Shown here: in pieces, positions 51,750 through 60,759 of the stretch
Layout of the letters: each line of letters opens with the position of its first letter
How positions within the stretch are numbered: the stretch's first letter is position 1
Assembly: GCA_031275405.1 (NCBI GenBank)
Contig: JAISOV010000047.1
Coordinates: forward strand, 37,446 to 101,445
Source of the DNA: Clostridium sp.
Lineage (GTDB): Bacteria; Bacillota; Clostridia; Lachnospirales; Lachnospiraceae
Length of the DNA stretch: 64,000 nt
Direction: 5' to 3'
The notes under the pieces: generated by a model
What the model was told of the DNA's origin: nothing
The model's database searches: none
The model's input: the letters and a program-made list of their open reading frames with translations, nothing else
Translations under genes and position numbers: made by a program

Positions 51750-53381
51750 GTGAAAAAATTTCCGTACATTGATACAAAGCGAACGCATAGGCTCCCCGTC
51801 CATGCGGATCCAGACTGGACGAAGCCAGCTTATGCGAAGTCCATTCGTGCGGCTCCGATCCGCGCCAAGCCGCTTCGCGTGGTTCCAGTCCGTGCGGAAC
51901 CGCACGGAAGTCAGCCTGAAATGTTGGGCAGCTGGCAGCAGGGGTACCTGACGGTATACATAGCCCTGTCCATGATGGTGATGCTGTCCTTGTGCCTGAC
52001 GCTCGTAGAAGGAATACGCCGCAGTACCATCCGGATGGAACTGGAATGTGTCATGGACATCGGCCTGAACAGCATTCTGGCGGAATATCACAGAGAACTC
52101 TTAAATCAATACAATCTATTTTTTATAGACACTTCTTACGGGACAGGCACCCCCTCTTATTACAATACCGAAGAACATTTACAGGAATATATAGAACGAA
52201 ATTTAAGCATGGAAAAAATATTCCTTTCAGAATACAGGTACCGGGATTTTCTGGCTATGGAAGTGACCGATACGCAAATTACAAAAATTTCGGTGGCTAC
52301 GGATGAAAAAGGAAGCGTACTGCGCAGACAGGCAGTGGAAGCGGTCAAAGACGACATTGGCATTTCCTTTCTGGAAGAAGTGAAGCAGTGGCTGGGTAAA
52401 GTGGAGGGATATGGACTGGACAAGCGGAACATCCAAGAAGAAAAAGCAAAGATAGATCACACGATACAAGGATATGACGGCATGGAAAAACAAATCTCGG
52501 AAACAGAATGGAAAAGAGTGGATATTCAAAATCCGACGGAACGGTTGGATGGCACGCGCTCGACGGGAATTCTGGAACTGGTGTTTGAGGACACAGCCGC
52601 TTTGTCCCGCCGCACAGCGGATCTTTCCGGTACTGTTTCCGGACGTATCAAACAAGGCATTTTGAATGATGGAAACTTTAGCGAGAATGCTCCGGACAAT
52701 CCTGCGGATTTCCTGCTGTTTCAAGAGTACCTGTTGCGTTACTGCGGTTATTATGGGAAAGAGCTGGAAAAAGGACAGCTAAAGTATCAGATTGAATATC
52801 TGGTTGCCGGAAAGGACAGCGATATAGAGAATCTGAAAAGCGTTGTATACCGGATCAGCGCCATACGGGAAGCCGCCAATGCGGCGTATCTGTTTTCTGA
52901 TCAGGCCAAATGCGCACAGGCACAAGCCTTAGCCACAGCGCTTGCCGCCGCCATGCTGGTGCCGGAAATTGCCCCCATCCTCAAAGTATCCCTCCTGCTT
53001 GGCTGGGCATACGCGGAAAGCCTGTATGACATGAAAGTCATGCTTTTGGGCGGCAAAATACCTTTGCTCAAAAACAGTGAAACCTGGCACTATGAGATAG
53101 ACTGTATTTTCCAGGAAGCGGAAGATAAAGTAACGCCCGGTACGGAAACCGGCCTGAGCTATGGAGATTATCTGCGCATTCTGCTTGGGCTTGCCGATCA
53201 GGAGATACGGACTTTCCGTTTTCTGGATGTCGTGGAAATGGATATTCGTCAGACGCCGGGCAACAGTTCGTTTCGGGCAGACGGCTGCATTGACAAGGTA
53301 GAAGCAGAGGTATTCATACAGAGCGGCTATGGTTATTCTTACAGTATCACCAGAGGGAAAGGCTACCGTATGTTAGGCTAA
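51750..53381 (+). CDS. DUF5702-like Tad-associated surface protein
   Basis: 543 residues. One N-terminal membrane segment (QGYLTVYIALSMMVMLSLCL) after a basic, Arg/Pro-repeated tail, then a long extracellular helical part and a conserved ending (SYGDYLRILLGLADQEIRTF, GYGYSYSITRGKGY). Typical of the large pseudopilin-like proteins in Clostridia Tad loci. The start is taken as GTG 51750, 9 bases after GGAGAGGG; ATG 51708 is possible. Confidence 0.7.
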   Translation: MKKFPYIDTKRTHRLPVHADPDWTKPAYAKSIRAAPIRAKPLRVVPVRAEPHGSQPEMLGSWQQGYLTVYIALSMMVMLSLCLTLVEGIRRSTIRMELECVMDIGLNSILAEYHRELLNQYNLFFIDTSYGTGTPSYYNTEEHLQEYIERNLSMEKIFLSEYRYRDFLAMEVTDTQITKISVATDEKGSVLRRQAVEAVKDDIGISFLEEVKQWLGKVEGYGLDKRNIQEEKAKIDHTIQGYDGMEKQISETEWKRVDIQNPTERLDGTRSTGILELVFEDTAALSRRTADLSGTVSGRIKQGILNDGNFSENAPDNPADFLLFQEYLLRYCGYYGKELEKGQLKYQIEYLVAGKDSDIENLKSVVYRISAIREAANAAYLFSDQAKCAQAQALATALAAAMLVPEIAPILKVSLLLGWAYAESLYDMKVMLLGGKIPLLKNSETWHYEIDCIFQEAEDKVTPGTETGLSYGDYLRILLGLADQEIRTFRFLDVVEMDIRQTPGNSSFRADGCIDKVEAEVFIQSGYGYSYSITRGKGYRMLG

Positions 53382-53431
53382 AAAAGATCGGCACAGAGAC
53401 AAACAAAGAGCAGAAAGGAGGGCGGATAGCG

Positions 53432-54475
53432 GTGTCCTTTTTATGGAAAGCAAATGTGAGGAATCAGTCAACCGGCCATAGAACCAGGCTTTCTCCGATG
53501 AAAAACGTTCCCGACTGTAGCAGCCGTCATTTTACCCAAAATCAAAAAGCTTTCCGTTTATCAGATATTTCTTCAAAAACATCAAGGGATAAAATTTCCA
53601 TAAAAAGGATACCTCTATCCGTCTTCCGAAAACGGAACCATGCTTTACAGGCCAGCATGACGGTGGAAGCGGCGGTCGTACTGCCGCTGTTGCTCTTTTT
53701 CTTCCTGAACCTATCTTCGGCCATAGAAATGTTGCGCGTACATGGTAAGCTGGAACTGGCTCTATGGGAAACAGGGAATCGTCTGTCGGTATACAGCTAT
53801 GCCTTGGAAGAAATCACAGGAAAACCTTCCGGAGAAGAAATCAGGCAGGATCCTGCCTTGTCGGAACGCCTTGCGGGAATTTTACTTTCCTATTTATATG
53901 TTAAAGATGAAGTGGTGGGTTATATAGGCAGGAAATATCTGAAACAATCCCCTGTAGCCGGCGGGGAAGACGGTTTGAATTTTCTGGAATCCTCTTTCTT
54001 AAAATCCGGTGAATGCATTCATTTAGTCCTGACCTATCAAACAGAGCTGCCGTTTCCGGTGATCGGGTTTCCGTCCTTTCGCATGGCAAATCAGTATTAT
54101 GGACGCGCATGGACAGGCTATGATGTCTTGGCGGCTTCAGATCCGGAAACGAATCAGACCTATGTTTATATCACAGAAACCGGAAGCGTCTATCATGAAA
54201 CGAAAGAATGCAGCCATTTGAAGCTGTCCATACAGAGCATATCATTGGGGGAGGTCGCCCGGATGACCAATACATCAGGAAGTCATTATACAGCATGCCA
54301 TTTGTGTAAAAAAGAAGGCGGCGGCGATATAGTGTACATTACCACAAACGGAGAGCGTTACCATTATCTGATAGGATGTTCCGGGCTGAAACGAACGATC
54401 TACCGGATCAAACGCACGGAAGCGGCAGGATACCGGCCTTGCGGAAGATGTGGCGTCTCATCCGGCGGTGCCTGA
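53432..54475 (+). CDS. TadE-like pseudopilin protein
   Basis: 347 residues. A basic N-terminus precedes ASMTVEAAVVLPLLLFFFLN, the TadE-type prepilin segment (Glu after the T-V), and a long C-terminal part containing two CxxC-like pairs (TACHLCKKE, CGRCGVSS) and ETGSVYHETKECSHLKLS, like Ada/HRM zinc-binding repeats. The start is GTG 53432 after AAAGGAGGG. Confidence 0.72.
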   Translation: MSFLWKANVRNQSTGHRTRLSPMKNVPDCSSRHFTQNQKAFRLSDISSKTSRDKISIKRIPLSVFRKRNHALQASMTVEAAVVLPLLLFFFLNLSSAIEMLRVHGKLELALWETGNRLSVYSYALEEITGKPSGEEIRQDPALSERLAGILLSYLYVKDEVVGYIGRKYLKQSPVAGGEDGLNFLESSFLKSGECIHLVLTYQTELPFPVIGFPSFRMANQYYGRAWTGYDVLAASDPETNQTYVYITETGSVYHETKECSHLKLSIQSISLGEVARMTNTSGSHYTACHLCKKEGGGDIVYITTNGERYHYLIGCSGLKRTIYRIKRTEAAGYRPCGRCGVSSGGA

Positions 54476-54533
54476 CAGATTTTTCCGCGGACAGATCCCC
54501 AAAAATGAAAGATCATCCCAGAAAGGAGGTTAC

Positions 54534-54953
54534 ATGTGGCTTATCGGCGGTACGATTCTTTTTCTGATCCTTCTTAGCGTTTTTGATATACAAAAGAGGA
54601 AAATGCCAGTTTCTCTGTTGCTTTTCGGCAGTATCTGCTCTTTATCCTGTGCCGTTTATTTTATACTGGACAAACAGCGTACCTTAGCGGAACATACGGC
54701 GGCGCTGGTTCCCGGAGTGCTTGTCCTGCTGCTGGCGTTTGCCAGCAGGAAAATAGGTTATGGAGATGGCTGGCTGCTGCTGATTCTCGGGCTTCTGTTA
54801 GGCCAGCGGGACTGTATGAACGTATTTTTAACCAGTGTCTTCCTAGCCGGCTGCACAGGCCTTGTAATGCTCCTGTTTCGCAAGGGGAAGAAGACCATTC
54901 CCTATGTTCCGTTTCTGGCAATCTCTGTCGCCCTGCTGCAGATTAAAAAGTAG
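54534..54953 (+). CDS. Second prepilin peptidase-like protein (A24)
   Basis: 139 residues. Asp residues in LSVFDIQKRKMPVSLLL and RKIGYGDGWLLLILGLLLGQ (GxGD) match A24 peptidases. AAAGGAGG lies 6 bases before ATG 54534. The locus thus has two such enzymes with the TadV at 45728; they may split pilin and pseudopilin substrates. Confidence 0.82.
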   Translation: MWLIGGTILFLILLSVFDIQKRKMPVSLLLFGSICSLSCAVYFILDKQRTLAEHTAALVPGVLVLLLAFASRKIGYGDGWLLLILGLLLGQRDCMNVFLTSVFLAGCTGLVMLLFRKGKKTIPYVPFLAISVALLQIKK

Positions 54954-55036
54954 CCATCCGATAAACCGGTAAGAAAGGCGGCCACCCGGTAAACCGATCA
55001 GAAAAACGGCCATCCGGCGAATCAGGTAAAGAGGAA
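54953..55036 (+). repeat. 28-bp degenerate tandem repeat
   Basis: Three units beginning GCCATCCG/GCCACCCGG with AAACCGGT-AAGAAA-like bodies at 28-base spacing fill the gap before the next gene. Confidence 0.7.
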
Positions 55037-55079
55037 ATATCCTGAAACCAGTGTCCGTCTGGCGGACAGAGGGCGGTTT

Positions 55080-55667
55080 ATGCAGAACAAGCACATGGTA
55101 CCAGGCAGATATTTTTTACGAGAAAAGCGTATAGCACCAGCCGGGTATTCCGCACGGAAAAAGCGCATAGCGTCTCGTAGGCATTTTTCCGTGAAGGGAT
55201 ATTTCACAGTGGAAGCGGCGTTGATCCTGCCGCTGGTCTTGTGGGTTTACCTTTTTCTAATCAATCTCATGATCTATCAGTATGACAGATGCCTTCTGGA
55301 ACAGGATACCGGAGTGGTGGCATTGAGAGGAACGCTTTTAGAGACAGCGGACAAAGGACAGATGCTGCAAGATATACAAAAAGAAATCGATGGAATTTAT
55401 CAAGACAAATATGTACTCTTCCGTCCATCGCCCATGAAGATACAGTTGCAGCATGAAAAAGTCCTGGTAAGCGCGGAGGGAAGATTTCAGCCGCTACTGC
55501 CGTTTCTGCTGCCGGAGGACAGGCAAGGGGAGAAGGCGGCGGGAACACCTATGGACATCCGTCAAGGGGAACGGTGGGCCGCAGAAGCCGCATACGAAAA
55601 CAACACAATATCGCCGATGTTTTTTATTCGTACCTATAGGAAACTCATGAATCGGAAAGGAGCGTAA
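55080..55667 (+). CDS. TadE/TadG-like pseudopilin
   Basis: 195 residues. Basic N-terminus, then FTVEAALILPLVLWVYLFLI, the TadE-type segment, and an extracellular helical part. GAGGGCGG precedes the ATG. Coupled to the next gene with one base between. Confidence 0.75.
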   Translation: MQNKHMVPGRYFLREKRIAPAGYSARKKRIASRRHFSVKGYFTVEAALILPLVLWVYLFLINLMIYQYDRCLLEQDTGVVALRGTLLETADKGQMLQDIQKEIDGIYQDKYVLFRPSPMKIQLQHEKVLVSAEGRFQPLLPFLLPEDRQGEKAAGTPMDIRQGERWAAEAAYENNTISPMFFIRTYRKLMNRKGA

Positions 55668-55668
55668 G

Positions 55669-56889
55669 ATGTTGAAGACAGAATTTGTCAGAATCCTTAA
55701 TTGCAATTACGAAAGAATCCTATTGGATCAAAAACCGGAAGAAAATAGGTATCAATACTGTATCCTGAGCCGGGGAGGGCTGAAAGGTCTGCTGCCCTGT
55801 AGTCTGCGGTATATGGATGGCTCCTCCTATCTTTATTATGACATTTCTTCCACGCAGAATGTCGCTCAGCTTTACGGTGACAGAACGATTTCTCGAAGCT
55901 GGATGAAGGATTTCTTGTGGAGCATGAAACAGGTACATCTGGAATTGGGGCGTTTTCTTATGGACGACCGTAATTTATTGTGGTATCCGGAACAGATCTT
56001 TCAGGATCTGGACAAGAATGATTTCTTTTTTCTTTATATCCCTTATTATGAGGGAGAATGTGGATTTTCTAAGCTGATAGAATACTGGGTGGAACATATT
56101 GATTATGAAGATGATGCTTTGGTGGAATATATTTATAAAATGTATGAGCAATATGATCTGCTCGGAACGATTTATTTGGAAGAACAGATCTATGAGGATG
56201 CTAAAATGCTGGAAACCGAGAAATTGTCGAAAAACATTCCAGAAATCGTGCGAAGCCGGGCCGAGGAAGCAGCGGCCAGAGACTTTGTCTCTGGCAAGAA
56301 AGAATCAGCCGCAGTCTTGGAGGAGGCTCACAAACAGCTGAAAGCTTTTCAGGAGGAAAAAGGCGGGGATACCTCCGAAACGGGAAAAGCGACCAAAAAA
56401 GGATTCAGGAATCTGCTGGAAAACCGCAGGAACAGACAAAAAGCGGAACGGGAATCCTTTCGGCAGGAAGTACAGCAGATGATGAGCAGCGAATATGCGG
56501 TCTGTGAGGAACATGCATATCAGAACAAAAATTATGGCAGGACAATCTATTTGGAAGAAACGCAGGAGCAAGAGGAAATCGAAAACAAAGCAAAGATGGC
56601 TCCTAGGCTCTATCACAAAGATGGTACGGTTACAGAAATTACCAAGACGCCGTTCCTGATCGGAAAGAAACAGGAAGAAGTAGATTTGTGTCTGACGGAA
56701 AAGTTTATCAGCAGAATACATGCCAAAATCGTGAGCGAGAATGACGGAATCTATCTGGAAGACCTGAATTCCACAAATGGTACCTTCAAAAATGGCCTGC
56801 GCATGAGACCCTATGAAAAGAAAAAGTTGGAACCAGGAGATGAAGTAAGGTTCGGAGGACACAGCTCACTGTTTGGCAGGGAGCGCTGA
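55669..56889 (+). CDS. FHA-domain protein (DUF6382-like N-terminus)
   Basis: 406 residues. The N-terminal half (residues 1-160) resembles the DUF6382 region seen with Tad loci; a coiled-coil-like charged middle follows; the C-terminal FHA domain has FLIGKKQEEVDLCLTEKFIS, RIHAKIVSENDGIYLEDLNS and TNGTFKNG, the phosphothreonine-binding residues. AAAGGAGCG precedes the ATG. It may regulate pilus assembly through Ser/Thr phosphorylation; no kinase is in the window. Confidence 0.82.
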   Translation: MLKTEFVRILNCNYERILLDQKPEENRYQYCILSRGGLKGLLPCSLRYMDGSSYLYYDISSTQNVAQLYGDRTISRSWMKDFLWSMKQVHLELGRFLMDDRNLLWYPEQIFQDLDKNDFFFLYIPYYEGECGFSKLIEYWVEHIDYEDDALVEYIYKMYEQYDLLGTIYLEEQIYEDAKMLETEKLSKNIPEIVRSRAEEAAARDFVSGKKESAAVLEEAHKQLKAFQEEKGGDTSETGKATKKGFRNLLENRRNRQKAERESFRQEVQQMMSSEYAVCEEHAYQNKNYGRTIYLEETQEQEEIENKAKMAPRLYHKDGTVTEITKTPFLIGKKQEEVDLCLTEKFISRIHAKIVSENDGIYLEDLNSTNGTFKNGLRMRPYEKKKLEPGDEVRFGGHSSLFGRER

Positions 56890-57002
56890 ACAGCAGGGTT
56901 TGCCGTGCTGGGCCGGTAAGCCGCATAGATATGAAAGCAGGAAAGGATTGACGGCAGGGGGGATTCGGTGTTACAGTATAGTTAGCCAGTCATAAGGGCA
57001 GA

Positions 57003-57617
57003 ATGAGAGGATACAAAAAAGCTGTAATGGAAAAATATAGGAATTTCCCATTTATCAGTATGGTACTGGTAACGGCTAACGTCATGGTATACCTATTATG
57101 CGCTCTTAGCGGCAACCGGCTGTATCACGCAGGAGATCTGAGTGTATACGGAGTTGTGGCGCAAAGGGAATACGGGCGGCTCATAACGTCCATGTTTCTG
57201 CACGGAGACTTCGGCCATATCTTCAATAATATGCTGATTCTGTTTTTCATGGGAGCGATGATTGAAAAAGAGATAGGGCATATACGATACATCTTGTTCT
57301 ATTTTTTATCCGGTATCGGCGCAAACTGCCTGTCGCTTCTGGTAAAAATATTCAACCATGATTCGGCTCCTTCTATCGGGGCAAGCGGTGCGGTATTCGG
57401 ATTGGATGGAGTTCTGCTTTCTTTGGTATTGTTTTCCAAACATACGATACCGAGGGCGACTCCCGCCAGAGTTGGCTTCATGATTTTTTACTCTTTGTAC
57501 AGCGGGTTGACGGGGCAAAATATTGATAATGCGGCTCATATAGGCGGTCTGCTTGTGGGCTTCCTGGCAGGAACGGTTATGTGCATTGCAGGACGCAGAA
57601 AACGCAATCAAAGATGA
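57003..57617 (+). CDS. Rhomboid-family intramembrane serine protease
   Basis: 204 residues, six helices. Catalytic Ser in GASGAVFGLDG and His in DNAAHIGGLLVGFLAG; HGDFGHIFNNMLILFFMG is the usual L1/helix-2 region. It sits next to the Tad locus and could process surface proteins. AAGGGC precedes ATG 57003; ATG 57027 is an alternative. Confidence 0.9.
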   Translation: MRGYKKAVMEKYRNFPFISMVLVTANVMVYLLCALSGNRLYHAGDLSVYGVVAQREYGRLITSMFLHGDFGHIFNNMLILFFMGAMIEKEIGHIRYILFYFLSGIGANCLSLLVKIFNHDSAPSIGASGAVFGLDGVLLSLVLFSKHTIPRATPARVGFMIFYSLYSGLTGQNIDNAAHIGGLLVGFLAGTVMCIAGRRKRNQR

Positions 57618-57629
57618 GAGGTGTCAATC

Positions 57630-58631
57630 TTGAACATCAATATTTATTATGGCGGAAGAGGCCTGATAGACGATCCTACGCTTTACGTGGCGAACAAGAT
57701 GCAGGAAATTCTGGAAGAGCTTCGTGTCCATGTGGAAAGGTATAACCTATACGAACAGAAAAATAATATTCTTACGTTGCCTCAGACCTTAAAAAGTGCC
57801 GATGGCGTCATTCTGGCGACTACGATAGAATGGTATGGAATCGGCGGCTATATGCAGCAGTTTTTGGATGCCTGCTGGCTATACGGCGATAAAGGAAAAA
57901 TAGCGAAGATTTATATGTGTCCGGTCGTAATGTCTACTACGTATGGAGAACGGGAGGGCAAAATGAACCTTGCTATAGCATGGGAAATATTAGGAGGACT
58001 TCCCTGCGAGGGTATCTGCGGATATATAGCCGATGAAGTGACCTTGGAGATAGAGGAGGCTTATACTCATATCATTGAGAAAGCGACAGAGAACCTGTAT
58101 CGTGTTATCAAGCAGAAAACGCCTTCTTTCCCGGCAAGCAATCAGATCGTCAAGAAAATGATCTTGACGACCCGTAATGTTGACTTTACCCCCCAGGAAA
58201 CCGAACAGCTGTCGCAATATGTATCGGACGATAGTTATGTGCGGAGACAGAAAGAAGATATACAAGAATTGGCGAGCCTGTTCCGGGATATGCTGGGAAA
58301 AGGAGAAACGGACGGGGAAGAAGAGCTTCTGACGGAATTTCGCCAAGCTTTCCGTCCGCAGCCGGAATTTCGGGCAGCGTATTCTATTATCATGGAGGAT
58401 AAAAATAAAATGTTAGGGATCAAAGTAGACGGGCCGAGCTTAGAGTGCTTCTATGGAAGCCCGGAAGCTCCGGATGTAGAGATGAATCTAAGCAGAAATT
58501 CCATAGAAGAAATCGTCAACGGGCGCATGACGTTCCAAAGGGCGTTTATGTCCGGCACCATGAAGATGAAAGGGGATTTCAAGATTCTCAGGACGTTAGA
58601 CCAGATATTCCGCTTTGAGGAAGCCAAATAG
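57630..58631 (+). CDS. Flavodoxin-like oxidoreductase fused to an SCP2-like domain
   Basis: 333 residues. Residues 1-170 read as an NADPH-dependent FMN reductase-like fold (INIYYGGRGLIDDPTLYV, ATTIEWYGIGGYMQQFLD). The C-terminal third (YSIIMEDKNKMLGIKVDG, NGRMTFQRAFMSGTMKMKGD) is SCP2-like and may bind a lipid or hydrophobic ligand. The start is TTG 57630 after GAGAGGTG; GTG 57621 also fits. Confidence 0.75.
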   Translation: MNINIYYGGRGLIDDPTLYVANKMQEILEELRVHVERYNLYEQKNNILTLPQTLKSADGVILATTIEWYGIGGYMQQFLDACWLYGDKGKIAKIYMCPVVMSTTYGEREGKMNLAIAWEILGGLPCEGICGYIADEVTLEIEEAYTHIIEKATENLYRVIKQKTPSFPASNQIVKKMILTTRNVDFTPQETEQLSQYVSDDSYVRRQKEDIQELASLFRDMLGKGETDGEEELLTEFRQAFRPQPEFRAAYSIIMEDKNKMLGIKVDGPSLECFYGSPEAPDVEMNLSRNSIEEIVNGRMTFQRAFMSGTMKMKGDFKILRTLDQIFRFEEAK

Positions 58632-58759
58632 GGTCGGATACCGGATGGAACGGGCGGCGCTTTGACGACTGTGAACCCGTTTTCCGCCGCGTCAAGCGTG
58701 GCTGCCGCCGCGAACCTGGGCAAAAACTTTGCTTTGTGAGAAAGGATGGTGGATGAGGA

Positions 58760-59167
58760 ATGAAGAGGACAGACTGTATTTTTTGTAAAATCGCGAAAGG
58801 AGAGCTTCCGGCCAGGGTGTTATATGAGGATGAAGATTTCCTTGTAATAATGGATCAGGCGCCGGTTACGAAAGGACACGCTTTGATCCTGCCGAAAGAA
58901 CATGTGGAAACTCTATATGAACTGTCGGATGAGATGGCGGCGGAAGCCGTTGTGCTGGCAAAAAGAATGATCGTCAGGATGAAGGAAAAACTGCAATGTG
59001 ACGGGTTCAACATCCTGCAGAATAACGGAGAAGCGGCAGGGCAGACCGTGCCTCATTTTCATATGCATTTGATTCCCAGGTATCAGAATGACGGACAGGA
59101 CGTTCGGCTACAGCCTGACAGCCTGGCGGTGGCGGAACTGGATTCCGTATGGAAGAAGATTAAATAA
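58760..59167 (+). CDS. HIT-family nucleotide hydrolase
   Basis: 135 residues, HinT-like. DCIFCKIAKGELPARVLYED at the start (zinc Cys pair) and the catalytic triad HFHMHLIPRY near the end. Hydrolyses AMP-linked phosphoramidates. GGATGGTGGATGAGGA precedes the ATG. Confidence 0.94.
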   Translation: MKRTDCIFCKIAKGELPARVLYEDEDFLVIMDQAPVTKGHALILPKEHVETLYELSDEMAAEAVVLAKRMIVRMKEKLQCDGFNILQNNGEAAGQTVPHFHMHLIPRYQNDGQDVRLQPDSLAVAELDSVWKKIK

Positions 59168-59195
59168 TGGAAGGAAACGGTAGGTGGGAGCAGCT

Positions 59196-60038
59196 ATGCG
59201 GATCATGGAGGTAAAGACAGTCACGCGAAGTGTTAAGGATATGTGCATGGAAGCCAACTATTTTCTGTCTGAGGATATGAAAGAAGCGCTTCAAAAGGCG
59301 GCGAACACAGAAAAAGCTCCCTTGGGCAAACAAATCCTGAACCAGCTTTTGGAAAACCTCAAAATAGCCGAAGAAGACGCGATCCCGATCTGCCAAGATA
59401 CCGGTATGACCGTTGTCTTTTTGGAAGTAGGGCAAGAAGTTCAGTTTCGGGGCGGTTCTGTGGAGGACGCGATTCAAGAAGGTGTTCGGCAAGGCTATCA
59501 GGAGGGGTATCTGCGTAAATCAGTGGTGAAAGACCCGATTGTACGCGAAAACACCCAAGACAACACACCGGCGGTAGTTCATTATACCATTGTGCCAGGA
59601 GAGCAGATCACCCTTACAGTCGCGCCCAAGGGATTCGGCAGTGAAAATATGAGCCGCGTATTCATGCTAAAGCCTGCGGATGGGATAGATGGAGTAAAAG
59701 ACGCGGTTCTGGCCACGGTAAAAGAAGCAGGATCCAATGCCTGTCCTCCTATGGTAATAGGGGTAGGAATCGGCGGAACGTTTGAAAAATGTATGCTGAT
59801 GGCAAAACGCGCTCTCACCAGGCCCGTCCACGTGCGTTCACAGATCCCCTATGTCCGCGAACTGGAAGAGGAACTGCTTCGGCAGATTAATGCTTCCGGA
59901 ATCGGACCCGGAGGTTTAGGAGGTACGACCACGGCCTTGGCGGTAAACATTGACACTTACCCTACTCATATTGCGGGTCTGCCGGTTGCGGTCAATATCT
60001 GTTGCCACGTGAACAGACATGTGACGAAGGTACTTTGA
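59196..60038 (+). CDS. Class I fumarate hydratase, alpha subunit
   Basis: 280 residues. Two-subunit class I fumarase (fumarate to malate) needing a [4Fe-4S] cluster. Motifs: PICQDTGMTVVFLEVG (cluster Cys), KGFGSENMSR, GSNACPPMVIGVGIGGTFEK and CCHVNRHVTKVL. GTGGGAGCAGCT precedes ATG 59196. Tartrate dehydratase relatives share these motifs; the pair alone cannot separate them. Confidence 0.88.
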   Translation: MRIMEVKTVTRSVKDMCMEANYFLSEDMKEALQKAANTEKAPLGKQILNQLLENLKIAEEDAIPICQDTGMTVVFLEVGQEVQFRGGSVEDAIQEGVRQGYQEGYLRKSVVKDPIVRENTQDNTPAVVHYTIVPGEQITLTVAPKGFGSENMSRVFMLKPADGIDGVKDAVLATVKEAGSNACPPMVIGVGIGGTFEKCMLMAKRALTRPVHVRSQIPYVRELEEELLRQINASGIGPGGLGGTTTALAVNIDTYPTHIAGLPVAVNICCHVNRHVTKVL

Positions 60039-60101
60039 GGCTTTGTGATGACGTGGATCTTGCGCCGGTTGCCACGTGAACAGACAGGTGACGAGGTACT
60101 T
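60001..60101 (+). repeat. Partial duplication of the fumarase alpha 3' end
   Basis: 60001-60035 (within the gene end) and 60068-60101 (in the spacer) share GTTGCCACGTGAACAGACA, then GTGACGA and GGTACTT, with one or two differences. Confidence 0.8.
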
Positions 60102-60142
60102 CCAAGAATCGTGTCTGGAAGTTTGAAAGGCTGGTCATAGGA

Positions 60143-60697
60143 ATGGAACGATTTATTCAGGTACCGTTTCGCGAGGAAGACTTAATGTCCCTACAGACAG
60201 GCGATTGCGTATATCTTACGGGAACCATTTATACGGCGCGGGACGCCGCACATAAACGGATGCAGGAAGCTTTGGAAAAAGGCGCTGCGCTGCCTTTGGA
60301 AATAAAGAACAGCGTGATCTATTATATGGGCCCTTCTCCCGCCAGGCAGGGAAAGGCGGTCGGTTCCGCCGGGCCGACTACCGCAGGACGAATGGACAGG
60401 TACACTCCGGCATTATTGGAACTGGGGCTGAAAGGCATGATCGGGAAAGGGAGGAGAAGCAAGGAAGTGAAAGAAGCCATTGTCCGTAATAAAGCCGTCT
60501 ATTTTGCGGCCGTGGGCGGGGCGGGGGCTTTGCTGTCAAAGTCCATTCTCTCTTCCGAAGTGCTTGCCTATGGCGACCTTGGCACGGAGGCGATATACAG
60601 GCTGGAAGTAAAAGATTTTCCCGTGATTGTCGTGATCGACGGAAACGGCCATGACCTGTATGAAACGGCGGCGCAGCAATACTGCGCAAGAGCATAA
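60143..60697 (+). CDS. Class I fumarate hydratase, beta subunit
   Basis: 184 residues. GDCVYLTGTIYTARDAAHKR, MGPSPARQGKAVGSAGPTTA, RMDRYTPALLELGLKGMIGK and DLGTEAIYRLEVKDFPV are typical of the beta subunit, which binds the substrate carboxylates. It follows the alpha subunit after 104 bases. Confidence 0.9.
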   Translation: MERFIQVPFREEDLMSLQTGDCVYLTGTIYTARDAAHKRMQEALEKGAALPLEIKNSVIYYMGPSPARQGKAVGSAGPTTAGRMDRYTPALLELGLKGMIGKGRRSKEVKEAIVRNKAVYFAAVGGAGALLSKSILSSEVLAYGDLGTEAIYRLEVKDFPVIVVIDGNGHDLYETAAQQYCARA

Positions 60698-60759
60698 AAA
60701 CAAGAAGGATCCTTTGTTTGTACGCCCGCTCAAGGCGCCTGACAGGACAAAGCGGGCAG

